Positions 25,792 to 35,090 of a stretch of 39,585 bases of DNA are shown piece by piece (position 1 is the stretch's first letter; each line of letters opens with the position of its first letter). Position numbers and translations under genes: made by a program. Below the pieces are notes generated by a model. It ran no database searches. It was not told the DNA's origin and worked only from the letters and a program-made list of their open reading frames with translations. Origin of the DNA: Gemmataceae bacterium (GTDB lineage: Bacteria; Planctomycetota; Planctomycetia; Gemmatales; Gemmataceae); contig PLDW01000047.1 of assembly GCA_003136315.1 (NCBI GenBank), forward strand, positions 1 through 39,585, in the 5' to 3' direction.

Positions 25792-28119
25792 ATGCTTACG
25801 CCGACAACGAATCCCAATCGCTCGACCGGTGTGCGGCAGCTCCAGCTTGAAGTTCTCGAATCGCGCGAGGTTCCGGCATTTCTGGGGGAACTCGATCCGA
25901 CCTTCGGCACCGGTGGCGTGGCCTCAGCCAGTTCCCAGATGAACATACCGGGGTACCCGTCGTCCGTGGTGGACTCCGCCGGGCGAACGATTATCCTCAC
26001 GACCAACGCAGGCATGAACGGAGGCATGACTGTCACCCGGTTCGACGCCAATGGCAACTTGGATTCAACGTTCGGTCAGGGCGGGTCTGCAACTGTTTTA
26101 AGCGGGTTCATTTTCGTTGAGGGGGTAGCTGTCGATGCTACCGGAGACATTGCAGCACTCGGCACTGTCGGCAACGGGTCGGACGGAGTGGTGGCCATGT
26201 TCACCCCGACCGGGGCTCTGGACACCTCGTTCGGCAATAATGGGATCCTCCAGATTTCGCCGCAAGACGGGTATACCAACTTCGAAGCCACGAAAATCGC
26301 GTTCGACGCCGCTGGGAACATCGTGATCGCTGGCCCGCTTGCAACAAGTACGTATGACCCCGGCGTGTTGAGACTGACCCCGACCGGGGCCGAGGATCCG
26401 ACATTCAACGCAGGGCAAGTCGAACAGGTGAACATCGGCAACAACACCTACACGAACACCGAGGGCCTCGCCATTGACCCGGCCGGGCGAATCCTGGTTG
26501 CTGTGGGGAACGCGGACTCCTTCGCGGGGGTAGTCCGGCTGAACCCGAATGGTGGGATCGACACGACTTTTGGCAACGGCGGAATCGCGGCCATCGGCAG
26601 CAATGACCCGATCGACGCCATCACAACCGACCCCGTCGGAAACGTGTACTTCGGCTCCGGGGGAGGCGGCAATGGGAACCCCGAGTTCGGCAAGCTGACC
26701 GAGGCGGGAACCCTGGACCCGACATTTGGCACGGGAGGAATTGTTCAGACATCGTTCTTGCCAAATAATGGCGAGAATCAAACGATTGCTGGCATAGCTG
26801 TCACCGCCACGGGCAACCTCATCGCTGCTGTCTACCCCCCCGCTTTTTTCACTCAATTGCCCGATCTTCGCGCCGTCATCGACCTGAACCCGGATGGGAC
26901 TCTCGATCCCTCTTTTAACGCAGCGGGGTCTCTCCCGGGAACGAATCCCATCGAATTCCCAGGCGGGAATGATGCCTACATCGGAGTGGGCCTGACCCCA
27001 ACCGGTGACATCATCCTGACTGGTTTCTCTGCTACGACATCACCTTCGCAACTGGAGGTCGCCAGGCTCATTGGGACTGGTCCCGGCCGACCGGTGGATG
27101 GAGGCGGGTCGGGCAACAGCGGTGGGACCGGGACTGGCATTGTCGTGACCACACCCTCGATCCCCCCGCAAAATCCGTTCGCCTCACTGGGTGTTAGCGT
27201 TCGAACGGCCGTTGGCGATGTGAATGGGGATGGCACCCCCGATACGATCTTCGTCACCGGCCCCGGCACGCCGCTGAGGGTTGAGGTCATCAGCGGAACC
27301 GATGGCTCGACCGTCCTGGTACCTGCCTTCGACCCCTTCGGCGACAACTTCACCGGCGGTGCCTGGGTCGTGGCTGCGGACTTCAACCACTCCGGCCGGG
27401 ACCAGATCGTCATCGCTGCGGATGTCGGAGGCGGACCCCAGATCGTCATCTGGAGCCTCTTGCCCGATGGGCAAATGCAAGAAGACGCCAGTTTCTACGG
27501 AATCACCGACCCCAACTTCCGTGGCGGAACCCGCATCGCGGTGGGGGATGTGAACGACGACGCGACGCCGGATCTGGTTGTCGCGGCCGGCTACGGCGGT
27601 GGGCCACGGGTGGCAGTCTTCGATGGGACGACACTTCTGTCGGGCAACCCCACCAAGCTCGTCAACGACTTCTACGTCTTCCAGTCGTCAGGCGAGACCA
27701 GCCTCCGCAATGGCCTTTACGTGGCAGTAGGGGATGTGAACGGGGACGGCTATGCGGACCTGATCTTCGGGGCTGGCATTGGTGGCGGGCCGCGGGTTCT
27801 GGTACTCAGCGGCAAGATCCTCATCCAGGACGGCGCTGCGGCTGCGTTGGCGGCCCCGCTGGCGAACTTCTTCGTGGGCGGGAGCGATTCGAGCCGCAGC
27901 GGTGTGGCGGTGGCGGTGACCACCGATGCCAACGATGGAGTCGCGGACATTGTTGCGGGGCTGCCAGCGGGGACCGTATCCGTCCCCCTTGTTGGCCAGA
28001 AAGGAACGATGGTTGCGGTGTATGCCGGCTCAACTCTGACCCCAGACACCCAGCCCACTCCGGCGATGAGTATCAATCCCACCACGGACCCTGTGCTCTC
28101 CGGCGTCTTTGTCGAATAA
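25792..28119 (+). CDS. Delta-60 repeat (one set of seven) / FG-GAP surface-type protein, paralog 3
   Basis: The product has 775 residues from the ATG at 25792 (AGGAG upstream). The N-terminal motif is RQLQLEVLESREVPA. It has seven delta-60 units: ELDPTFGTGG, NLDSTFGQGG, ALDTSFGNNG, AEDPTFNAGQ, GIDTTFGNGG, TLDPTFGTGG and TLDPSFNAAG, enough for a single seven-bladed propeller. A Gly-rich linker (DGGGSGNSGGTGTG) replaces the Pro-rich linker of paralogs 1 and 2. The C-terminal FG-GAP module (27172-28119) is the shared 948-bp unit. Small differences from the other copies include GDVNDDATPD. Confidence 0.88.
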   Translation: MLTPTTNPNRSTGVRQLQLEVLESREVPAFLGELDPTFGTGGVASASSQMNIPGYPSSVVDSAGRTIILTTNAGMNGGMTVTRFDANGNLDSTFGQGGSATVLSGFIFVEGVAVDATGDIAALGTVGNGSDGVVAMFTPTGALDTSFGNNGILQISPQDGYTNFEATKIAFDAAGNIVIAGPLATSTYDPGVLRLTPTGAEDPTFNAGQVEQVNIGNNTYTNTEGLAIDPAGRILVAVGNADSFAGVVRLNPNGGIDTTFGNGGIAAIGSNDPIDAITTDPVGNVYFGSGGGGNGNPEFGKLTEAGTLDPTFGTGGIVQTSFLPNNGENQTIAGIAVTATGNLIAAVYPPAFFTQLPDLRAVIDLNPDGTLDPSFNAAGSLPGTNPIEFPGGNDAYIGVGLTPTGDIILTGFSATTSPSQLEVARLIGTGPGRPVDGGGSGNSGGTGTGIVVTTPSIPPQNPFASLGVSVRTAVGDVNGDGTPDTIFVTGPGTPLRVEVISGTDGSTVLVPAFDPFGDNFTGGAWVVAADFNHSGRDQIVIAADVGGGPQIVIWSLLPDGQMQEDASFYGITDPNFRGGTRIAVGDVNDDATPDLVVAAGYGGGPRVAVFDGTTLLSGNPTKLVNDFYVFQSSGETSLRNGLYVAVGDVNGDGYADLIFGAGIGGGPRVLVLSGKILIQDGAAAALAAPLANFFVGGSDSSRSGVAVAVTTDANDGVADIVAGLPAGTVSVPLVGQKGTMVAVYAGSTLTPDTQPTPAMSINPTTDPVLSGVFVE

Positions 28120-28156
28120 CACGAGATGACCACCCGGTCTCAGGTCCGGATGGCGC

Positions 28157-28193
28157 GGCGGGGTGTTGAGGCGAGAAGCGACGTCTCGATACC
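28157..28193. repeat. 37-bp intergenic repeat, copy 1
   Basis: Bases 28157-28193 are identical to 30559-30595. The unit contains CGAGA-agcgacg-TCTCG, a small hairpin. It lies 38 bp after the stop of paralog 3; the second copy lies 42 bp after the stop of paralog 4. The sequence between each stop and the repeat differs, so it may be an independent dispersed element or a terminator that spread with the genes. Confidence 0.85.
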
Positions 28194-28297
28194 TCCCTGC
28201 CATACCTGGACTATCCGAAAGCTCATCAGTGAACTAGCAAAATCAGTTTGCTATATCAATAGATTAAATGTGCTGGGTCATTTTGGAAAGAATCTTT

Positions 28298-30517
28298 ATG
28301 ATTGCGGTGAAGAACACTCGGTTGCAACTGGAATCGCTGGAGGCACGGGATGTCCCGGCCTACCTCGGGGAACTCGACCCGACATTCGGCACGGGCGGGG
28401 TGCTCAAGACACCCTCTCCGATCACTACCCCGGGATTCCCGGCAGCCGTGGTCGATTCCACGGGACAAACGATCGTCCTTTCCACCTCAGCCGCGGCGGT
28501 CGATGGCTCCGGGGACATCGTGGCACTTGGCTCAACTGCCGGTGGGACTGCCGAGCCATCAACGCTCGAGATACCGACCGTGAGCCGGTTCACTCCGACC
28601 GGGGCTCTGGACACAACCTTCGGTAACGGCGGGACGGTCCAATTCACGATACCGGATGGGTATCTCTCCTTCGGCAATACGAGCCTGGCGATCGATGCGG
28701 CAGGGAACGTCGTGATAGCTGGTGAGGTCAGAACAAGCGAGCTCGCCCTACCCAACCTCGCGATTCTCCGGCTGACTCCGTCCGGCGCGTTCGACCCGAC
28801 ATTCAATGGTGGGCAGGTCGAGGTGATCGATGTTGCCGACACAGGCGCATACCTGGAAGCAATCACTCTCGATGCAACCGGGCGGATCCTGCTCGCCGGC
28901 CAGTCCGGGGTGTGGGGGGAGTTTGTCGTCCGGTTGAACCCAGACGGTGAGATCGACACCACTTTCGGTAACGCTGGGTTTGTGACGACGACCGATAGCG
29001 GCCCTGCCACTGCCATCGCGACCGATCCGGCCGGGAACGTTTACGTGGGCGGACCTCTCAATGGCATCGTCTCCATCACCAAACTCACCGCGAAGGGAAC
29101 GCCGGACCCGACCTTCGGCACCGCGGGAGTATTCCAGGATCCCCTCCCCACTGCATACACGGGGCCGTACATCGCGATCCGCGGACTGGCCATTACCGCG
29201 ACTGGCAACCTCCTCGCCGCGGTGGGTGTCGGGATCTCCGAGGATGTGCAACACCTCGCCGTCCTTGACCTGAACCCGGATGGGACGCTCGACCCATCGT
29301 TTAACGCGGGCGGGCCCCTCCCTGGTACGAACACCATCGATTTCGGAGATTCCTACGATCAGTTGAGTGGGATGAGCCTGACCCCGACTGGGGACATCCT
29401 CCTCTCTGGTTTCGGGAGTATCCCAGAAATCGCAAAACTGATCGGGACCGGTCCGGGCCGACCGGTTGGGGGTGGCGGGACGGGCACGACAGGTGGGAGT
29501 GGAGGAAGCACCGGGTCGCAGGGGAACGGCAATGGTGGAAGCGCGACCCCAACCCCGGTCACCCCGCAGAACCCATTTGCATCGCTGGGCGTGGGCGTTC
29601 GGACAGCCATTGGTGATGTCAACGGGGACGGCACCCCCGATACGATCTACGTCACCGGCCCCGGCACGCCGCTACGGGTTGAGGTCATCAGCGGAACCGA
29701 TGGCTCAACCGTTATTGTCCCCGCCTTCGACCCCTTCGGCGACAACTTCACCGGCGGTGCCTGGGTCGTGGCCGCGGACTTCAACCACTCCGGCCGGGAC
29801 CAGATCGTCATCGCTGCGGATGTCGGAGGCGGACCCCAGATCGTCATCTGGAGCCTCTTGCCCGATGGGCAAATGCAAGAAGACGCCAGTTTCTACGGGA
29901 TCACCGACCCCAACTTCCGTGGCGGAACCCGCATTGCTGTGGGGGATGTGAACGACGATGGGACGCCGGATCTGGTCGTCGCGGCTGGCACCGGTGGTGG
30001 CCCACGGGTGGCAGTCTTCGATGGGACGACACTTCTGTCGGGGAACCCCACCAAGCTCGTCAACGACTTCTACGTCTTCCAGTCGTCGAGCGAGACCAGC
30101 CTCCGCAACGGCCTGTACGTGGCAGTGGGGGATGTGAACGGGGACGGCTATGCGGACCTGATCTTCGGGGCCGGCATTGGTGGCGGACCACGGGTTCTGG
30201 TGCTCAGCGGCAAGATCCTCATCCAGGACGGCGCTGCGGCTGCGTTGGCGGCCCCGCTGGCGAACTTCTTCGTGGGCGGGAGCGATTCGAGCCGCAGCGG
30301 TGTGGCGGTGGCGGTGACCACCGATGCCAACGATGGAGTCGCGGACATTGTTGCGGGGCTCCCGGCGGGGACCATATCCGTCCCCCTCGTTGGCCAGAAA
30401 GGAACGATGGTTCCGGTGTATGCCGGCTCAACGCTGACCCCAGACACCCAGCCCACTCCGGCGATGAGTATCAATCCCACCACGGACCCTGTGCTCTCCG
30501 GCGTCTTTGTCGAATGA
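28298..30517 (+). CDS. Delta-60 repeat (six units) / FG-GAP surface-type protein, paralog 4
   Basis: The product has 739 residues from the ATG at 28298 (GGAAAG seven bases upstream); the in-frame ATG at 28268 lacks a ribosome binding site. The N-terminal motif is RLQLESLEARDVPA. It aligns with paralog 3 from YLGELDPTFGTGG but has only six delta-60 units: the equivalent of unit 2 is missing and the flanks join at VLSTSAAAVDGSGDIVALGS. The linker is Gly/Ser/Thr-rich and the FG-GAP module (29570-30517) is the shared unit. The upstream GTTGAACCGA block is absent. Instead 28220-28280 is AT-rich (TTGCTATATCAATAG) and may hold a housekeeping-type promoter. Confidence 0.87.
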   Translation: MIAVKNTRLQLESLEARDVPAYLGELDPTFGTGGVLKTPSPITTPGFPAAVVDSTGQTIVLSTSAAAVDGSGDIVALGSTAGGTAEPSTLEIPTVSRFTPTGALDTTFGNGGTVQFTIPDGYLSFGNTSLAIDAAGNVVIAGEVRTSELALPNLAILRLTPSGAFDPTFNGGQVEVIDVADTGAYLEAITLDATGRILLAGQSGVWGEFVVRLNPDGEIDTTFGNAGFVTTTDSGPATAIATDPAGNVYVGGPLNGIVSITKLTAKGTPDPTFGTAGVFQDPLPTAYTGPYIAIRGLAITATGNLLAAVGVGISEDVQHLAVLDLNPDGTLDPSFNAGGPLPGTNTIDFGDSYDQLSGMSLTPTGDILLSGFGSIPEIAKLIGTGPGRPVGGGGTGTTGGSGGSTGSQGNGNGGSATPTPVTPQNPFASLGVGVRTAIGDVNGDGTPDTIYVTGPGTPLRVEVISGTDGSTVIVPAFDPFGDNFTGGAWVVAADFNHSGRDQIVIAADVGGGPQIVIWSLLPDGQMQEDASFYGITDPNFRGGTRIAVGDVNDDGTPDLVVAAGTGGGPRVAVFDGTTLLSGNPTKLVNDFYVFQSSSETSLRNGLYVAVGDVNGDGYADLIFGAGIGGGPRVLVLSGKILIQDGAAAALAAPLANFFVGGSDSSRSGVAVAVTTDANDGVADIVAGLPAGTISVPLVGQKGTMVPVYAGSTLTPDTQPTPAMSINPTTDPVLSGVFVE

Positions 30518-30558
30518 CACTCACTTCACGGCCCCAGTCTCACGCAAGGGTGGGGGCG

Positions 30559-30595
30559 GGCGGGGTGTTGAGGCGAGAAGCGACGTCTCGATACC
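30559..30595. repeat. 37-bp intergenic repeat, copy 2, in a 345-bp intergenic region
   Basis: Identical to 28157-28193. The intergenic region 30518-30862 otherwise shows no convincing gene. It should contain the promoter of the next gene but lacks the GTTGAACCGA block. Confidence 0.85.
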
Positions 30596-30865
30596 CCGCT
30601 TACATGGCGAGTTCCTGGTTGAAGAGTTACCCCTGGTACGCCGCATCAACGACCAAATATCGGCCGAACCCAGGCCAAGACAACCCAAGTGCTTGGCTTG
30701 CCACCCGGTTCGTCCAGGCGGCGTTGTCGATCGGCAGACGCTCACCAGGGGACGGGGACTGCGTGGAGGCAACCGACGGTTCCGGCGATCAAGACAGAGT
30801 GGGTCTGAGCGGTTACAATCCCAGTGTGACAGTCCCTTGTCCTCCCCCTATGGCGGAATTTCGTG

Positions 30866-33844
30866 ATGTCTTTGCCGATCTGGATTCGCCCCGTTCTCAG
30901 TCGTCCGGTTTGGACTGTCACCCGTCGCCGAACAGAATCGCCGACCGTTTACCGCTGTCGCCCCTCGGTGGAACAGCTCGAATCCCGGGACGTGCCCAGC
31001 GGGTCCAACCTGGGCATCACGGATGTGCCCGACGCCACCACGCACCATGTCGGAGACGCCGTCACCTACACCCTGACCGTGACGAACGAGGCGGGGGGCG
31101 GCCCGGTCGCGGCCGGAACACCGATTACGGTCACAGACATCCTCCCGAAGGGTCTGCTCGACATCTCGGCGACAGCCGCCAGCGGGTGGTCGTTCAGCGG
31201 CCCCCCGTTGGGATTCGGCACACTGGACACAAACAGCCCCCTGATTGCCACCTACACTGGCCCCTACCCTGTCGCAACTGGATCTGGACTTCCCGCGATC
31301 ACGATCTCCGCGACTGTGTCATCGACAGCTCCGTCCACCCTGGGGAGCGCGGCGTTCGTCACCAGCCCCGGAAATCAGAACCTGAGCGATCCCGCGGCGG
31401 AGGCAAACGTGACTGTCCTGCCGGCTGTTGGCCCGACGGTGGAGGTGGGAGTGCCAGGCTTGAACCCGATCTATCCATCAGCCAGCTCCAACGATACCGC
31501 GGCTACGGTCACGATTGAAGGCACCGGCTTCACCGGAGCAATGGCGGTGATGTTCGGAACGGTGTCGGCCACCAGTTTCACAGTTAACAGTGATACCCAG
31601 ATCACGGCTGTGAGCCCTGGTAACGTTGCCAACGCCACTGTCGACATCACTGTCACGACTCCGGCCGGGACATCCGCGATCAACACGGCAGACCTGTACA
31701 CCTACGCCCCGTCGGGTAACAACCCGACTCTCACCCTGACTTCTGGAAGTGCGGCGTTGCAGGTGGGTCAGACCGGAACCCTCATCGCCCAGGTCACGAC
31801 CAACTCCGAGCCACTTTTTTCAGGGCCAGTGACCGATCCGGGATCGATTATCTTCACCGCGACCCTCCCGTCTGGGCTGACTGGGGTCTCGGCCGTCGGG
31901 ACTGGCTGGACGGTCTACCCCATGCTCACCTCGGCGACCGGTGCGTTGGACTTGGAAGCCACCTACAGCGGCCCGTACCCATTGGCTCCCGGAACCACCC
32001 TCCCGGACCTGGATATCACGATTTGTCCGACCTCGACAGTTGGATCCTCGGTCACCGTCTCCGCGAACGCCAATGCACCCATTTCGATCAACAATTCCCC
32101 GCAAACGTTTTCTTTTCCGGTGAGCCCGGCCACGAGCCCACCTCCACCGGATTTGACGGTTACCTATCCGATCGTTTTCTATTCGGACATCGCTGGCGGC
32201 GGCCCCCCGGGTTACGTGATCGGGGATCAGGTGAGCTTCGACTTTATCGTGAGCGACCTCAGCACAGCCGGCCCGGTTACCACGCCGAATTCGACCACGT
32301 TGACGATCATGCTCCCGGCTGGGCTCAGCGGCGTGACCGCAAATGGGACGAACTGGACGGTCGACAGCAGTTCTTCGACCGACGGTGCGACGCTGGTCAC
32401 CGTCATATACACGGGAATGTATCCAATCACTCCTGGCGAACAACTCCCGGACGTGACCGTGGGCGGTACTCTCACATCCTCCGTCCCCGTCGGTTCCTAC
32501 ACCGCGGTGGCAACCGTCAGTACACTTGAAGATACCGATGCGCTCAACGATACAGTCGCCGATTCGTTGGACATCGTCCTCAGCTCGGGCAGTACCACAA
32601 CCACCCTTTCGTCGTACTCCACGCCTGGCCAATCGTCCGTCCCAACCCTCGGCCAGGTGATTACCTTCACAGCGGCCGTGAGTGAGTCCAACAGCACCGT
32701 ACCCCCGCCGGGCATATATATCCCCCCTTCCAACATCTTGATCACCACTGGGACGATTTCCTTTTACGATGGAACAACCCTCCTCGGCTCTGCCCCACTC
32801 GATCTGCAAGGCCAGGCGACACTCACGACGGCATCTCTTACGACAGGATCACACACGATCACAGCCATCTTCATCCCGGACCCCTCTTTGAATGTGACAG
32901 GAAGCTCCGCATCCATCACCCAGGTGGTGGGATCGATTCTTCCGTCGGTGGTGTCGGTAGGGACCGGGTCGGGTGGGGATACGGTCAACGTCTACAACAC
33001 GGATGGAACGCTCGATTATACTTTCACCCCGTTCGGGTCCGACTGGACAGGCGGGGTTCGGGTGGCGACCGGGGATGTGACTGGTGACGGTGTGCCCGAT
33101 ATCATCGTTGGGGCTGGCCCCGGGGGCGGCCCTCGGGTGGCCATTTTCGATGAGGCGACCGGGACCGAACTGCTGAGCTTCTACGCCTTCGCCCCGACGT
33201 TTGGCGGTGGAGTGACCGTGGCGGTCGCAGACGTGGACGGTTTCGGGATCAACATCCTCCCAGGAGTAGGGTCACGGGATATCGACGACATCATCGTCGG
33301 GGCTGGCCCAGGCGGTGGACCGCAGGTTGAGATGTTTCGGTATAGCGGCGGTGTGGTCACCCAGTTGGCGAGTTTCTTCGCATTTGCGCCGAACTTCACG
33401 GGTGGGGTGTCAGTCGCCGGGACGGCCGGTGAGATTGTGGTTGGCGCGGGTGCCGGTGGGGGACCGCAGGTCACGGTCTTCCAGTATTCCGATGGCGTCG
33501 TGACCCAGTCGGCGAGCTTCTACGCATTTGCGCCGAGCTTCACGGGTGGGGTGTCGGTGGCCGCCGTTGGTGACACGATCGTGGTCGGGGCGGGTGCCGG
33601 GGGTGGGCCGCAGGTCACGGTCTTCCAGTATTCAGGGGAGACTGTGACGCAGTCGGCGAGTTTCTTCGCCTACGCTGCGACGTTCACGGGTGGGGTGTCG
33701 GTGGCCACCGATGGCAGTTCGATCCTGACCGGGGCCGGAGTCGGCGGTGGACCCCAGGTCATCGAATTTGATCAAACCGGACAGCAACTCGACAGTTTCG
33801 CCGGGCTCGACACGTCGTTCCGTGGCGGAGTTACGCTTGGCTGA
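30866..33844 (+). CDS. DUF11/IPT-TIG/Ig-like multidomain surface-type protein with FG-GAP-like C-terminus
   Basis: The product has 992 residues from the ATG at 30866; a GTG directly upstream at 30863 is equally possible. The N-terminus is Arg-rich and ends in SVEQLESRDVPS. About 45-165 is a DUF11-like beta domain (VGDAVTYTLTVTNEAGGGP). About 190-282 is an IPT/TIG domain (VTIEGTGFTGAMAVMFGT). Two more DUF11-like domains lie at about 284-570, and an Ig-like domain at about 576-690 (TGTISFYDGTTLLGSAPL, SHTITAIFIP). The tail from about 693 has FG-GAP-like units (GDVTGDGVPD) and repeats of VGAGAGGGPQVTVFQYS with SFYAFAPSFTGGVSVA. The tail differs from the 948-bp module of the four preceding genes. 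Probably an adhesin-like envelope protein; function unproven. Confidence 0.87.
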   Translation: MSLPIWIRPVLSRPVWTVTRRRTESPTVYRCRPSVEQLESRDVPSGSNLGITDVPDATTHHVGDAVTYTLTVTNEAGGGPVAAGTPITVTDILPKGLLDISATAASGWSFSGPPLGFGTLDTNSPLIATYTGPYPVATGSGLPAITISATVSSTAPSTLGSAAFVTSPGNQNLSDPAAEANVTVLPAVGPTVEVGVPGLNPIYPSASSNDTAATVTIEGTGFTGAMAVMFGTVSATSFTVNSDTQITAVSPGNVANATVDITVTTPAGTSAINTADLYTYAPSGNNPTLTLTSGSAALQVGQTGTLIAQVTTNSEPLFSGPVTDPGSIIFTATLPSGLTGVSAVGTGWTVYPMLTSATGALDLEATYSGPYPLAPGTTLPDLDITICPTSTVGSSVTVSANANAPISINNSPQTFSFPVSPATSPPPPDLTVTYPIVFYSDIAGGGPPGYVIGDQVSFDFIVSDLSTAGPVTTPNSTTLTIMLPAGLSGVTANGTNWTVDSSSSTDGATLVTVIYTGMYPITPGEQLPDVTVGGTLTSSVPVGSYTAVATVSTLEDTDALNDTVADSLDIVLSSGSTTTTLSSYSTPGQSSVPTLGQVITFTAAVSESNSTVPPPGIYIPPSNILITTGTISFYDGTTLLGSAPLDLQGQATLTTASLTTGSHTITAIFIPDPSLNVTGSSASITQVVGSILPSVVSVGTGSGGDTVNVYNTDGTLDYTFTPFGSDWTGGVRVATGDVTGDGVPDIIVGAGPGGGPRVAIFDEATGTELLSFYAFAPTFGGGVTVAVADVDGFGINILPGVGSRDIDDIIVGAGPGGGPQVEMFRYSGGVVTQLASFFAFAPNFTGGVSVAGTAGEIVVGAGAGGGPQVTVFQYSDGVVTQSASFYAFAPSFTGGVSVAAVGDTIVVGAGAGGGPQVTVFQYSGETVTQSASFFAYAATFTGGVSVATDGSSILTGAGVGGGPQVIEFDQTGQQLDSFAGLDTSFRGGVTLG

Positions 33845-33856
33845 CCAAATCAAAGC

Positions 33857-33995
33857 AATGGCCCGCAGATGACGCATCAGAATGGCCCGCAGATGACGCA
33901 GACTTCGACGCAGATGAAATCCAGATAAAACCAATTTGGTTTTGATCAAGATTTTATCTGCGCTGGAATCAGCGTCATCTGCGGGCCATTCTGAT
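33857..33995. terminator. Large inverted repeat between convergent genes, with a 24-bp direct repeat
   Basis: Bases 33876-33899 and 33972-33995 are perfect 24-bp reverse complements. Inside lie CAGATAAAA/TTTTATCTG and AAACCAA-T-TTGGTTT, so nearly all of it can fold. In addition AATGGCCCGCAGATGACGCA occurs twice as a direct repeat (33857-33876, 33881-33900). It sits 12 bp past the surface-protein stop and 12 bp from the sigma gene stop (34008, -), so it is well placed as a bidirectional terminator. The CATCTGCGGGCCATT wording resembles a dispersed intergenic repeat. Confidence 0.8.
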
Positions 33996-34007
33996 CGTTA
34001 TCAAACG

Positions 34008-34610
34008 TCAGACCGCAGCCAGTTCGGCCTCGGCCTCGGCCCCGGTGAACCGCTCCACCAGGGACGGGTCGATCCCCTCCAGAACCTCCTTGAGCCGCAG
34101 CCGGGCGACGTGCAGCCGCCGCTTGATGGTCCCTGTCGGGACATCGAACTCCCGAGCCATCTGCTTGAGGCTCCGGCCCCGGATGTAGAACGACTCCAGG
34201 GTCGCCCGGTCGAGCGGCTTGAGCCGGCCCAACCCGGCCTTCAACTGCCCGATCGCCTCGCCGACCTCCAATTGCTCATCCGGGCTCCGCCCGGTGGCCT
34301 GGACCGCATCCAGAACCTCCGGATCGGCCCCGAAGAGCGGGCCTCGCCGGGTCAGCCGGTTGATCGCCATCCGGGCGGTGATCCGCCGCAGCCAGCCCGC
34401 GAAGCACCGCGGATCCCGCAACTGCGGCAACTTCTTCATGGCGTGGACGAAGACGTCCTGCGCCAGCTCCTGGGCCTCGAGCGGGTTCCGAACCCGGGTC
34501 AGAGCCATCGCATACACGCTCCCCTGGAACCGGGTGACCAGTTCCCCGAACGCCTCCCGGTCCCCGCCCTTCGCCTGCTCGACCAGGAGGGTGATTTCCG
34601 TCCAGCTCAT
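34008..34610 (-). CDS. ECF-type RNA polymerase sigma factor
   Basis: The product has 200 residues from the ATG at 34610 (TAGGAA upstream). A longer frame to 34682 adds residues unlike the family. Region 2 spans about 20-90 with AFGELVTRFQGSVYAMAL, AQELAQDVFVHAMKKL and FAGWLRRITARMAINRL. Region 4 spans about 125-180 with LKPLDRATLESFYIRG, LKQMAREFDVPTGTIKRRL and VARLRLKEVLEG. No anti-sigma factor is adjacent, as is common in Planctomycetes. It is convergent with the surface-protein cluster. It could control that cluster, but nothing in the sequence ties it there more than the fused sigma domain at 17470-18021. Confidence 0.93.
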   Translation of the reverse strand: MSWTEITLLVEQAKGGDREAFGELVTRFQGSVYAMALTRVRNPLEAQELAQDVFVHAMKKLPQLRDPRCFAGWLRRITARMAINRLTRRGPLFGADPEVLDAVQATGRSPDEQLEVGEAIGQLKAGLGRLKPLDRATLESFYIRGRSLKQMAREFDVPTGTIKRRLHVARLRLKEVLEGIDPSLVERFTGAEAEAELAAV

Positions 34611-35090
34611 CTGGAAATTCCTACCCGATCCTTCCCGTTTGTGTGCGATTGCAAGACCCTGCGGTCGTGAAGCTGCGCCCACCCCGGATCAGTAGTGGGG
34701 GGCACGGGGCATTCCCGAACCGGGGGCTCGCCGACCCGCACCTCGAGCGCCCAGGGATGCGTGCCCCGGACATCGGCGCGATTCTCGTCGGCGGTTGCCC
34801 GCGGAGGCGTCGGCCTTGGCGAAGGGGTGTCACATGCGAGGGTGGGAATCCCGGGGGCGACTGGGTCAGGTGGAGTTGACCCGTCTGCCTGGTGGGCACC
34901 CGCGCACCGTGCGACCCGGCGTCGCGGACGGTCGATCGCGTCAGGGACTAGCGTGGTTACGCGTGAATCCTGGTTGTGACCTTGTGGCGAAAACGCAAAA
35001 CACGACTCTGGTTGGTCATCCGAACCCGGCAGCCAGGTTCTCGTGGGTCAATCCGCGAGCCAAGGGGTTGCGTCTATGCCAGGGGTCACC

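Noticed and set aside
28120..28297. Possible CRISPR or attachment site from the repeated 37-bp element
   Set aside because: Only two copies 2.4 kb apart, no regular spacers, no integrase or cas gene.
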